Shown here in pieces: positions 7,494 to 13,732 of a DNA stretch of 15,604 nucleotides; the first letter of the stretch is position 1, and every line of letters begins with the position of its first letter. The position numbers were made by a program, and so were the translations under genes. The stretch is from Candidatus Galligastranaerophilus gallistercoris. Lineage in GTDB: Bacteria > Cyanobacteriota > Vampirovibrionia > Gastranaerophilales > Gastranaerophilaceae. Location: assembly GCA_018710795.1 (NCBI GenBank), contig DVJH01000034.1, positions 1-15,604 of the forward strand, given 5' to 3'. Under the pieces are notes generated by a model. The model made no database searches. It saw nothing but the letters and a program-made list of their open reading frames with translations, and was not told the origin of the DNA.

Positions 7494-8327
7494 ATGTTTT
7501 TAACAATTGTTGCGCTTTTTGTAAGAATTATTTCAAATCCGCTCGCAAATTTTTATCAGAAACTTGCGGGCAGATTTGATTCTTCAATATCGGTTAATCT
7601 TTATTCAAGCTTTTTTATGGCATTATTCTGTCTGCCTTTTTTATTTTTTATTGATTGGAGTGCATTCGGTTTTAATTTTTATATTTTGGCTTTATTTGCG
7701 GGACTTTTATGCTTTTTGGGGACGATTTGTCTTATTAAAGCGCTTTCTATCGGTGAGATGTCGGTTTTGGGGCCCGTTAATTCTTATAAATCAATTATAG
7801 GGCTTTTGGGCGCATTTTTTCTTCTCGGCGAAATTCCTTCAATCAGAGCATTATTCGGGTTTATCTTAATTATATCCGCAAGTTTTTTGTTTCCCGTGTA
7901 TGAAGGCGGCTTTTCAATCAATAAATCCGTTTTATTCAGGTTTCTTGCACTTTTATTTACGGGGCTTGAAGCTGTTATTTTAAAAAAAATAATTCTTATG
8001 TCCTCGCCTTTTGTTTCTTTTGTTTTGTGGTGTTATACGGGTTTTATTTTTTCGTTTTTGTTTGCATTTATATGTAAAAAAGTTTCTCTTAAAAATAAAT
8101 CAAATTTAAAATTTTGTTTTTTTATTGCCGTTTTATTATCCTTAATGCAGATTTCAACAAACATTGTATTTAAACATCTTGATGTCGGGCTTTCATTATC
8201 TTTATTTCAACTGTCAAGCATAGTTTCGCTTATTTTGGGGTTCGGGTTTTTGAATGAAAAAGGTATTATTAAAAAGACAACGGGCGCCGTTATTATGATT
8301 TTGGGTTCGGTTTTAATTTTAATTTAA
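7494..8327 (+). CDS. EamA/DMT-superfamily transporter
   Basis: A protein of 277 residues with about ten hydrophobic helices in two similar halves, slightly shorter than the family's usual 290 or so. Each half ends in the EamA pattern: a helix start with ALSIGEMSVLGPV...LLGE in the first and HLDVGLSLSLFQLSSIVSLILGF...NEKG in the second, each followed by a final helix. Such proteins move small metabolites (amino acids, nucleotide sugars, other solutes) across the inner membrane. The substrate cannot be read from sequence. There is no ribosome site before the ATG, but a consensus TATAAT lies only 6 bases upstream, so the mRNA may be leaderless. Alternatively the gene is translated from the upstream transcript by coupling. 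A strong terminator follows the stop. Confidence 0.85.
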   Translation: MFLTIVALFVRIISNPLANFYQKLAGRFDSSISVNLYSSFFMALFCLPFLFFIDWSAFGFNFYILALFAGLLCFLGTICLIKALSIGEMSVLGPVNSYKSIIGLLGAFFLLGEIPSIRALFGFILIISASFLFPVYEGGFSINKSVLFRFLALLFTGLEAVILKKIILMSSPFVSFVLWCYTGFIFSFLFAFICKKVSLKNKSNLKFCFFIAVLLSLMQISTNIVFKHLDVGLSLSLFQLSSIVSLILGFGFLNEKGIIKKTTGAVIMILGSVLILI

Positions 8328-8357
8328 AAAAAGCCCTTGAATTTTCAAGGGCTTTTT
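8326..8357. terminator. Bidirectional rho-independent terminator
   Basis: The stem GCCCTTGA (8333-8340) pairs with TCAAGGGC (8345-8352) around a 4-base loop. It is flanked by seven A on the left and five T on the right, so it can end transcription on both strands. It lies between the stop of the EamA transporter (8327, +) and the stop of ilvC (8377, -) and should serve both. Confidence 0.92.
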
Positions 8358-8376
8358 ATTTTAGAATTTGAAATTT

Positions 8377-9369
8377 TTATTCTTCATTCCAAGAATAAAG
8401 TTTTCTTAATTCTTTACCTACCGCTTCAAGCTGGTGTTCGGCTTTTAATCTTCTTGTTGCCGTGAAATGCGGTCTTCCCGCTTTATTTTCAGATATCCAT
8501 TTTTGGGCAAACGTGCCGTCTTGAATTTCGGATAAGATTTTTTTCATTTCTTTTTTGGTTTCTTCGGTTATTATTCTTTTACCTGTTTCATAATCGCCGA
8601 ATTCTGCGGTATCTGAAATAGAATAGCGCATTTTTGAAAAACCGCCCTGATAAATAAGGTCAACGATTAATTTCATTTCGTGGATACATTCAAAATACGC
8701 ATTTTCGGGCGAGTATCCGGCTTCAACAAGAGTTTCAAAGCCTGCCTGCATTAATGCGGTAACTCCGCCGCATAAAACTGCCTGTTCACCAAAGAGGTCC
8801 GTTTCGGTTTCAACTCTGAATGTTGTTTCCAATACTCCGGCTCTTGCACCGCCGATTCCTGCCGCATAGGCAAGACCGATTTCATGTGCTTTTCCCGTTG
8901 CATCCTGTTGAACGGCAATTAAGCAGGGAACGCCTTTTCCTTCGACATATTCGCTTCTTACCGTGTGGCCGGGGCCTTTGGGTGCAATCATGATGACGTT
9001 AACGTCTTTTGGGGGAACAATTTGAGCAAAGTGGATATTAAAACCGTGTGCAAACGCTAACGTTTTGCCTGCGGTTAAATTGGGTGCAATTTCCGCTTTA
9101 TAGACATCTGCCTGTTTTTCATCCGGAAGAAGAATCATAATGACATCTGCCTGTTTGGTTGCTTCGGCAACGGTTGCGACTTTAAGACCTTTTTCTTCCG
9201 CTTTTTTCCAGGATTTTGAGCCTTCATAGAGACCGACGATTACATTAATGCCGCTGTCATGAAGGTTAAGTGCATGAGCGTGGCCCTGGCTTCCGTATCC
9301 TATAATTGCAACGGTTTTGTCTTTTAATAAACCTAAATTACAATCTTGTGCATAATAAATTTTTGGCAT
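8377..9369 (-). CDS. ilvC: Ketol-acid reductoisomerase (class I)
   Basis: IlvC converts acetolactate or acetohydroxybutyrate to the dihydroxy acid in valine, leucine and isoleucine synthesis, using Mg2+ and NAD(P)H in the cytoplasm. The 330-residue length is that of class I enzymes. The Rossmann motif GYGSQGHAHALNLHDSG begins at 24. The metal and substrate ligands are all present: D191 and E195 (DLFGEQ), E227 and E231 (ECIHEMK) and S252 (SDTAEFG), as is H108 (FAHGF). The start is the ATG at 9369, because AAAAGGAG (9378-9385) is 8 bases upstream. A GTG at 9378 lies inside that ribosome site and is rejected. The cofactor loop is GLYEGSKSW (46-54), with Tyr where many NADPH enzymes have Arg, but with both phosphate-side serines. 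No ilvB, ilvN or ilvD is adjacent in the window. Confidence 0.98.
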   Translation of the reverse strand: MPKIYYAQDCNLGLLKDKTVAIIGYGSQGHAHALNLHDSGINVIVGLYEGSKSWKKAEEKGLKVATVAEATKQADVIMILLPDEKQADVYKAEIAPNLTAGKTLAFAHGFNIHFAQIVPPKDVNVIMIAPKGPGHTVRSEYVEGKGVPCLIAVQQDATGKAHEIGLAYAAGIGGARAGVLETTFRVETETDLFGEQAVLCGGVTALMQAGFETLVEAGYSPENAYFECIHEMKLIVDLIYQGGFSKMRYSISDTAEFGDYETGKRIITEETKKEMKKILSEIQDGTFAQKWISENKAGRPHFTATRRLKAEHQLEAVGKELRKLYSWNEE

Positions 9370-9404
9370 AACGTACACTCCTTTTAAGATATAATTATTA
9401 ACTA

Positions 9405-9433
9405 AGTTTAGAACGTAATATTTTAATAGTCAA
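9405..9433 (-). promoter_or_regulatory. Predicted ilvC promoter
   Basis: On the minus strand TTGACT (9433-9428, 5 of 6 to consensus), a 17-base spacer, then TAAACT (9410-9405, 4 of 6). Transcription would begin near 9398, giving a leader of about 29 bases with the AAAAGGAG ribosome site. That is too short for a leader-peptide attenuator or a riboswitch. Confidence 0.5.
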
Positions 9434-9455
9434 TCAATTCTTTTGCTTATATAAT
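9427..9455 (+). promoter_or_regulatory. Predicted promoter of the DUF815-type ATPase gene
   Basis: TAGTCA (9427-9432, 4 of 6), a 17-base spacer and a consensus TATAAT (9450-9455). Its -35 overlaps the -35 of the divergent ilvC promoter almost exactly, so polymerase should be unable to occupy both at once. An AAAGGAG ribosome site follows at 9464-9470. Confidence 0.55.
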
Positions 9456-9478
9456 GAATTAACAAAGGAGAAATTCAG

Positions 9479-10720
9479 ATGAATAATCTTACGGATATAA
9501 ACGGTATTTTAAACAGCTTAAACTCGTTTGCGGTTTTTAAAAATATATTTAACGATGAAATTATTGCAAAATTTATGATGTTCCTCGATTCGGTAAAATC
9601 GGGAGCGGAATTTTCGGAAAATATTGAATCGTATTCGGAATTTGTGTCTCAGCTATATTCAAGCGAATTTACGGGCGATTGGTCAAGCTATGTCAGAAAC
9701 TTTGTTTTGACGGATGAAAACGTTGTGTCCGTTAATTGTGCAAGAAATTCTTCGGATAAAATTCCCGATTTTATAATGGGGGCGTTTGAATATGAATTGA
9801 GAATTTTAAGTGATGTTGCAAGTGTAAGTTATGAAGATGTAAGAGAAATTCTTAAAACAAGGTTTCCTTCAAATACGGATGCGATTAATTCTCTTCCCGT
9901 GTTTGATTCATATAAACTTTTATTTACCAAAGATCAAATTCAAACAAATTATAAGACGGAAGGATACGGTGTAATTTCAAGGCATTATGCTTTTAAATAC
10001 GATAAGGATTTAACCGTAAAACCCGTTTTATATCCCGATGATATAAGATTTTCCGATTTAAAATCGTATGAATATCAAAAAGAAATTTTAATCACAAATA
10101 CGCTTTCTTTTATAAAAGGAAGACCCGCAAATAATATTCTTCTGTACGGAGACAGAGGATGCGGCAAATCTTCAAGCATAAAAGCTCTTGTTAACGAATA
10201 TTATCAATTGGGGCTTAAAGTTATTCAGGCGTACAAAGAAAATCTGGATACGCTTGAAGATTTGGAAGAATATCTTTCGGGGTTTCCTTCAAAATTTATT
10301 ATTTTTATCGACGACCTTGTGTTTGATGAAAACGACCCTGATTTTGCAAGCGCAAAAGCAATACTTGAAGGGTCTTTATCAAAACATCCGGATAATGTTT
10401 TGATTTATGCGACAACAAACAGAAGACACCTTGTTAAAGAAACGTTTTCTTCCCGTGAAGGCAACGAAATACACCTTAACGATACAATGGATGAAGCAGC
10501 TTCATTATCGGACAGATTTGGAATTACGATAACTTTTTCTTCTCCGGATAAAAATAAATACCTTGAAATCGTTAAACAAATTGCGGCAGAGATGAATATT
10601 AATGAAGATGAAAAGAAACTGTTTAAGGAAGCCGAAGCGTTTGCAATTTTGAAAGGCACAAGATGTCCGCGCGTTGCAAGGCAGTTTCTTGCAGATTATG
10701 CTTCGCGAATTTTGTCTTGA
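9479..10720 (+). CDS. AAA ATPase of the DUF815 (COG2607) type
   Basis: A protein of 413 residues. AAAGGAG 8 bases before the ATG fixes the start. The N-terminal 190 residues or so are a helical region without a recognised domain. The ATPase core follows: Walker A GDRGCGKS (224-231), Walker B FIIFIDDL (273-280), sensor-1 region YATTNRRH (310-317) and an SDRFG segment (344-348) likely to carry the arginine finger. The stretch with EIHLNDTMDEAASLSDRFG and the C-terminal CPRVARQF are typical of the DUF815 family. The family is cytoplasmic, widespread and poorly characterised, so its partner here is unknown. It is divergent from ilvC, and the next gene has its own promoter overlapping this stop codon. 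Confidence 0.9.
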   Translation: MNNLTDINGILNSLNSFAVFKNIFNDEIIAKFMMFLDSVKSGAEFSENIESYSEFVSQLYSSEFTGDWSSYVRNFVLTDENVVSVNCARNSSDKIPDFIMGAFEYELRILSDVASVSYEDVREILKTRFPSNTDAINSLPVFDSYKLLFTKDQIQTNYKTEGYGVISRHYAFKYDKDLTVKPVLYPDDIRFSDLKSYEYQKEILITNTLSFIKGRPANNILLYGDRGCGKSSSIKALVNEYYQLGLKVIQAYKENLDTLEDLEEYLSGFPSKFIIFIDDLVFDENDPDFASAKAILEGSLSKHPDNVLIYATTNRRHLVKETFSSREGNEIHLNDTMDEAASLSDRFGITITFSSPDKNKYLEIVKQIAAEMNINEDEKKLFKEAEAFAILKGTRCPRVARQFLADYASRILS

Positions 10721-10744
10721 AGTTTGTCGTTTTTTTTATATAAT
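10717..10744 (+). promoter_or_regulatory. Predicted promoter of the OadG-like gene
   Basis: TTGAAG (10717-10722), a 16-base spacer and a consensus TATAAT (10739-10744). The -35 box overlaps the TGA stop of the ATPase gene (10718-10720). A GGAGA ribosome site (10766-10770) follows, 7 bases before the ATG of the next gene. Confidence 0.55.
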
Positions 10745-10777
10745 TAAAAAAGATGGTAACTTATTGGAGAATTATTT

Positions 10778-11026
10778 ATGAATTTTAATTTGGCTGCATT
10801 GGAAGACGGAACCATTGTTTTGTTGGTCGGCTTTTTTATAGTATTTATGTTCTTGTGCATAATGATTGTTACTATGAACATTTCGCAAAAAGTTATTGAA
10901 TATATTAATAAATTATGCCCTCTTGCAGCTAAAGAACTCACCCAAGAGAAGAAAGCGCCGTCCGGTGCGGATGAAGAAGTTGCGGTTGCTCTTGCGGCAG
11001 CAATTTTAAAACAAAATCACCAATAA
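10778..11026 (+). CDS. OadG-family small membrane subunit (sodium-pump decarboxylase gamma chain-like)
   Basis: A protein of 82 residues with one N-terminal membrane helix (about 12-33), a charged linker with KEKKAP-type composition, and a C-terminal helix EEVAVALAAAILKQ. That plan is the hallmark of the gamma subunit of oxaloacetate and methylmalonyl-CoA decarboxylase sodium pumps, where it anchors and assembles the alpha (biotin/carboxyltransferase) and beta (membrane) subunits. The length is normal for the family. Neither partner subunit is in the window and the gene has its own promoter and terminator, so it is a solitary copy. Its partners may be encoded elsewhere, or it serves another complex. 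The family call rests on layout and tail composition and is fairly good but not certain. Confidence 0.65.
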   Translation: MNFNLAALEDGTIVLLVGFFIVFMFLCIMIVTMNISQKVIEYINKLCPLAAKELTQEKKAPSGADEEVAVALAAAILKQNHQ

Positions 11027-11046
11027 TTTTTTAATTTTAAAATCAT

Positions 11047-11083
11047 AAAAAACCTCCTTTTAAAATTTAAAAGGAGGTTTTTT
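11047..11083 (+). terminator. Rho-independent terminator
   Basis: A perfect inverted repeat, CCTCCTTTTAAA (11053-11064) and TTTAAAAGGAGG (11066-11077), with a run of six T after it and six A before it. It begins 20 bases after the OadG-like stop and ends that transcript. The A and T flanks would allow it to work in both directions, but there is no minus-strand gene to end here. Confidence 0.92.
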
Positions 11084-11150
11084 GTTACATTATTTAATAT
11101 TTTTTTTATTCTTCGGCAATTTTTAAGGGTATAAATATTTAGTTTATATA

Positions 11151-11156
11151 TAGAAT
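11151..11156 (+). promoter_or_regulatory. Possible -10 box upstream of the Gly-zipper gene
   Basis: TAGAAT (5 of 6 to consensus) lies in the AT-rich gap after the terminator and would give a leader of about 26 bases. No convincing -35 is seen at 16-18 bases. It is the best candidate in a 105-base stretch that must contain a promoter, because a strong terminator precedes it. Confidence 0.25.
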
Positions 11157-11188
11157 CTTTTAATGGAAAAGGAAGTATTACGTAAACT

Positions 11189-12601
11189 ATGTTTTTTGGT
11201 ATGTATCCAAGTAAATATATAGGCGGCACTCCGTTTGGAATGCCAAATGCTCCTTTTGTCGGAGGAGGAGGTCATCCTTCCGCCATTTTAAGAGGCAATT
11301 CAAATTATTTTACGGGCGCTCAGGTTGTTCCTTATTATCAGCCATACCAACCCGCCGTGCAGACTTTGGCGCAGCCCGTAAATAATGTTCAAAACAAGGC
11401 TCAAAACGGGCAGGTAAATCAAGGGCAAAATGATACTTTTGTTCCGCAAAACCGTAATGATCGGATAAACAATCTGCAAAATGCGCTAAATAACGCAAAA
11501 AACGAACAGGGTATAATAGGCAAATTCTGGGACGGCGCCAAAGGGTTAACGGGCTTAGGGTTAAGCTCCAAAAAATGTCAATCGTATATTGATGCCGTTA
11601 ACGGCGGACAAATGTCTTACGAAGAAGCTTATAATAACGTTTTAAAATATCAATCAAAACAAAAAGGTGCCGTTAATATAATTTCGGGTATTCTGTCGGG
11701 TACTCTTGCCGCGGCTGCCGTAGGCTTTATGCCTTCGGGTGCTTCAAAAGCAAAAACCATTCTGGCTGCAGCAGGTGTCGGCGCTGCCGCAAAATCGGGA
11801 ATTAAAACCGCTGACAGAGCTACAAACAATGTTCAAAACGACGCTCTTAATCCGAAGCTTATAGTTAAAGACGGTATGTCGGGTGCTCTTGACGGTGCCG
11901 TATCCGCAGCAACAATAGGAATAGGAAAAGATGCGGTATTATCCGCCAAAACAAAAACCGAAGCAATTAAACAGGGTGCCGTTGCGGGTGCAAAAGGCGG
12001 CGCAATCTCGGGTGCGGTTATGGGCGCAGGCGATTATACAATAGATTGTGCATTCGGCGATCAAAAATTTGAAGCGGATACATTAATAACAAATACCGCA
12101 TACGGTGCGGCTGCAGGTGCAGTTTCGGGCGCGGTTACGGGAGCTTTGGTGTCGGGTAAAAGATTTAACGGCGATGACACCGTGTCTTCTTCCGTATCTT
12201 CGGGCGATGAACCTCCAAAGACACCGTTAAATGACGGCAATAATCAAGAAGGCATAAAGACCCCTGAAGATACAACGGGCGTTAAAACACCCGAAGGAGA
12301 TGTTTCTGCCGTAAAAAATCCTCAAACTTCAGGGGATGCGGAAACTCCCCCCATAGGGCAGACAACGGAAAGCAAAACTTCGGAAGGTTCACCCGTAACC
12401 GGAGAAACGGGTACGAAAGAAGCAAATCCTTCTAAGCAGCCGCAGCAAAAAGAGCCTGATGTTAATCCTCAAAACGAACCCGAAGTTGAAACGGTGTTTC
12501 CCGATGAAATAATCGATCCGCCGAGGACATCAGGTACAAATATGTCTAAGGGTCCTATAGAACCTGAAATAATTGATGTTGAATATATAGAAGTTCCCTA
12601 A
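11189..12601 (+). CDS. Gly-zipper, low-complexity protein of unknown function
   Basis: A protein of 470 residues in three parts. Residues 1-90 are Gly, Tyr, Gln and Asn rich without a signal peptide. Residues 91-325 contain a short helical domain (FWDGAKGLTGLGLSSKKCQ and a helix with SYEEAYNNVLKY) followed by long Gly/Ala helices with GxxxG spacing (SGILSGTLAAAAVGF, AGAKGGAISGAVMGAG, YGAAAGAVSGAVTGALVSG), able to pack in or on membranes. Residues 330-470 are a Pro, Glu and Thr rich tail with a KTPE repeat (357-360, 366-369). GGAAG-type purines (GGAAG, 11171-11175) lie 13 bases before the ATG, a long spacing; the ATG at 11201 is the alternative. The frame stops at a single TAA (12599-12601) and then stays open for 89 more codons with similar composition, so the gene may be interrupted. 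Similar Gly-zipper sections occur in pre-toxin regions of polymorphic toxins, but no toxin domain is visible here. Confidence 0.72.
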   Translation: MFFGMYPSKYIGGTPFGMPNAPFVGGGGHPSAILRGNSNYFTGAQVVPYYQPYQPAVQTLAQPVNNVQNKAQNGQVNQGQNDTFVPQNRNDRINNLQNALNNAKNEQGIIGKFWDGAKGLTGLGLSSKKCQSYIDAVNGGQMSYEEAYNNVLKYQSKQKGAVNIISGILSGTLAAAAVGFMPSGASKAKTILAAAGVGAAAKSGIKTADRATNNVQNDALNPKLIVKDGMSGALDGAVSAATIGIGKDAVLSAKTKTEAIKQGAVAGAKGGAISGAVMGAGDYTIDCAFGDQKFEADTLITNTAYGAAAGAVSGAVTGALVSGKRFNGDDTVSSSVSSGDEPPKTPLNDGNNQEGIKTPEDTTGVKTPEGDVSAVKNPQTSGDAETPPIGQTTESKTSEGSPVTGETGTKEANPSKQPQQKEPDVNPQNEPEVETVFPDEIIDPPRTSGTNMSKGPIEPEIIDVEYIEVP

Positions 12602-12637
12602 GGCACAACGGGTGAAACCGCACAGGGAGTAATTCCG

Positions 12638-12871
12638 TTGCTTGGAGAGAAAAAGCCCTATGTAAAACCGGAAATTAAAATTGAACAAGAACCCGTTCAT
12701 CAGGGCGGCATTAAAGATAATGCTTCAAGAGTAATAACGGGTGCAAAAACTCCGAAGCAAACCGACTCTTATTTTGATACCGCATTAAAAGAAAATGCGG
12801 CAAGAGTCATAACCGAGAAAAAATCGGGAATTTTTGCAAAAATAAAAGGAATTTTCGGCTCGGATAAATAA
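12638..12871 (+). CDS. Small basic protein or cut-off 3' part of the Gly-zipper gene
   Basis: A frame of 77 codons from a TTG at 12638, in the same reading frame as the preceding gene and separated from it only by the TAA at 12599-12601. The codons between the two (12602-12637) read GTTGETAQGVIP, which looks like a continuation of the upstream tail. GGGAG at 12625-12629, 8 bases before the TTG, would permit separate initiation. The product holds two copies of a motif [IL]K[DE]NA[SA]RVIT (12710-12736 and 12785-12811) and a basic, hydrophobic C-terminal helix (FAKIKGIFG). There is no known domain. It is either the end of an ancestral gene of about 560 codons broken by one nonsense change, or a coupled small gene. 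I favour the former. Confidence 0.5.
   Translation: MLGEKKPYVKPEIKIEQEPVHQGGIKDNASRVITGAKTPKQTDSYFDTALKENAARVITEKKSGIFAKIKGIFGSDK
12710..12811 (+). repeat. Two-copy peptide repeat [IL]K[DE]NA[SA]RVIT
   Basis: IKDNASRVIT (from 12710) and LKENAARVIT (from 12785) are ten-residue near copies 75 bases apart in the same frame. The DNA has diverged at third positions while the peptide is held, which suggests selection on the protein. Confidence 0.75.
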
Positions 12872-12885
12872 TTATTGATTGTTTA

Positions 12886-12894
12886 TGCTAAAAT
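12886..12894 (+). promoter_or_regulatory. Extended -10 promoter candidate for the nitrilase gene
   Basis: TGCTAAAAT is an extended -10 (TG-n-TAAAAT) about 38 bases before the nitrilase ATG. No -35 of note is present, which is usual for extended -10 promoters. The GGGAG ribosome site follows at 12916-12920. Confidence 0.4.
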
Positions 12895-12931
12895 AATTCC
12901 GATTTAACAATAAACGGGAGTTATTCGGGGT

Positions 12932-13732
12932 ATGGCAGGTCTTTTATCCATTCAAACGGAGCCTTTTATAAATAACAGGGAAAAAAATATAGAAAAGGTT
13001 GAAAACCTTATTGACCGGCATAAAGATAAAAAATTAGACCTTGTTTTATTTCCCGAATTTTTTTCAACAGGTATACCAAACAGCGGATTTGTATATGAAA
13101 TCGAGAATGATTCATACGTTTTAAGGGAAATTTCAAGAATTGCAAAAAAATACAATACAAATATATGTGCAGGTTCTGTCATAGAAAAAGAAAACGATAA
13201 ATTATATAACACTATGTATGTTATTGACAGAAACGGGGATATTGCCGCAAAATACAGAAAAATTCACTTATTTTCATATTTCGGCGGAAACGAACACCTG
13301 ACGCTCGAGAAGGGTGATAAAACCGTTACGGTTGAGCTTGATTTTGCTATAGTGGGGCTCAGCATTTGTTTTGATATAAGGTTTCCTTTGCTTTATAACA
13401 AGCTTATTAAATCGGGCGCAGAAGTTATTGTCTGCCCGAATGCATGGTGTGTTCCGATTAAACTGCAAAATGAAATTATGTCTTTAAAACAGGAAGAAAT
13501 GAAGGCGTTCATAGTTGCAAGGGCAAGCGAAAATCTTGTTTATTTTATGAGTTCTTCATTATCGGGGTCTTTAGGATCGGGGCTAAAAGGTGCGGGTTTT
13601 AGCTCGATTGTATCGCCCAGAGCCGAAATTATGGCAGAAGCAAAAGAATTAAACGAAGCTTTGTATGCCGAAATTGATTTATCATTGGTCAGAAAATTTA
13701 AAAAAGAATTTCCCGTTTATAAAATTGATTAA
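12932..13732 (+). CDS. Carbon-nitrogen hydrolase (nitrilase-superfamily amidase)
   Basis: A cytoplasmic enzyme of 266 residues that hydrolyses C-N bonds of amide or carbamoyl compounds. The Glu-Lys-Cys triad is complete: E42 in LVLFPEFF, K110 in KYRKIHLF and C146 in GLSICFDIRFP. The second structural Glu is E121 (NEHLTLEKG). The motif order and length fit the omega-amidase/Nit2-like or YafV-like branches rather than true nitrilases, but the substrate cannot be fixed from sequence. A GGGAG site 11 bases before the ATG supports the start. The TAA stop overlaps the TAA of the convergent response-regulator gene in the four bases TTAA. No neighbouring gene suggests a pathway. Confidence 0.92.
   Translation: MAGLLSIQTEPFINNREKNIEKVENLIDRHKDKKLDLVLFPEFFSTGIPNSGFVYEIENDSYVLREISRIAKKYNTNICAGSVIEKENDKLYNTMYVIDRNGDIAAKYRKIHLFSYFGGNEHLTLEKGDKTVTVELDFAIVGLSICFDIRFPLLYNKLIKSGAEVIVCPNAWCVPIKLQNEIMSLKQEEMKAFIVARASENLVYFMSSSLSGSLGSGLKGAGFSSIVSPRAEIMAEAKELNEALYAEIDLSLVRKFKKEFPVYKID

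Noticed and set aside
9376..9378. GTG at 9378 as the start of ilvC
   Set aside because: It overlaps the AAAAGGAG ribosome site that is correctly placed 8 bases before the ATG at 9369, and the extra residues are not part of the family.
9370..9398. Riboswitch or leader-peptide attenuator before ilvC
   Set aside because: The predicted leader is only about 29 bases, with no hairpin and no run of Leu, Val or Ile codons.
11017..11229. A 70-codon minus-strand frame across the gap and start of the Gly-zipper gene
   Set aside because: It runs through the strong terminator and has no ribosome site or domain; it is a chance frame in AT-rich DNA.
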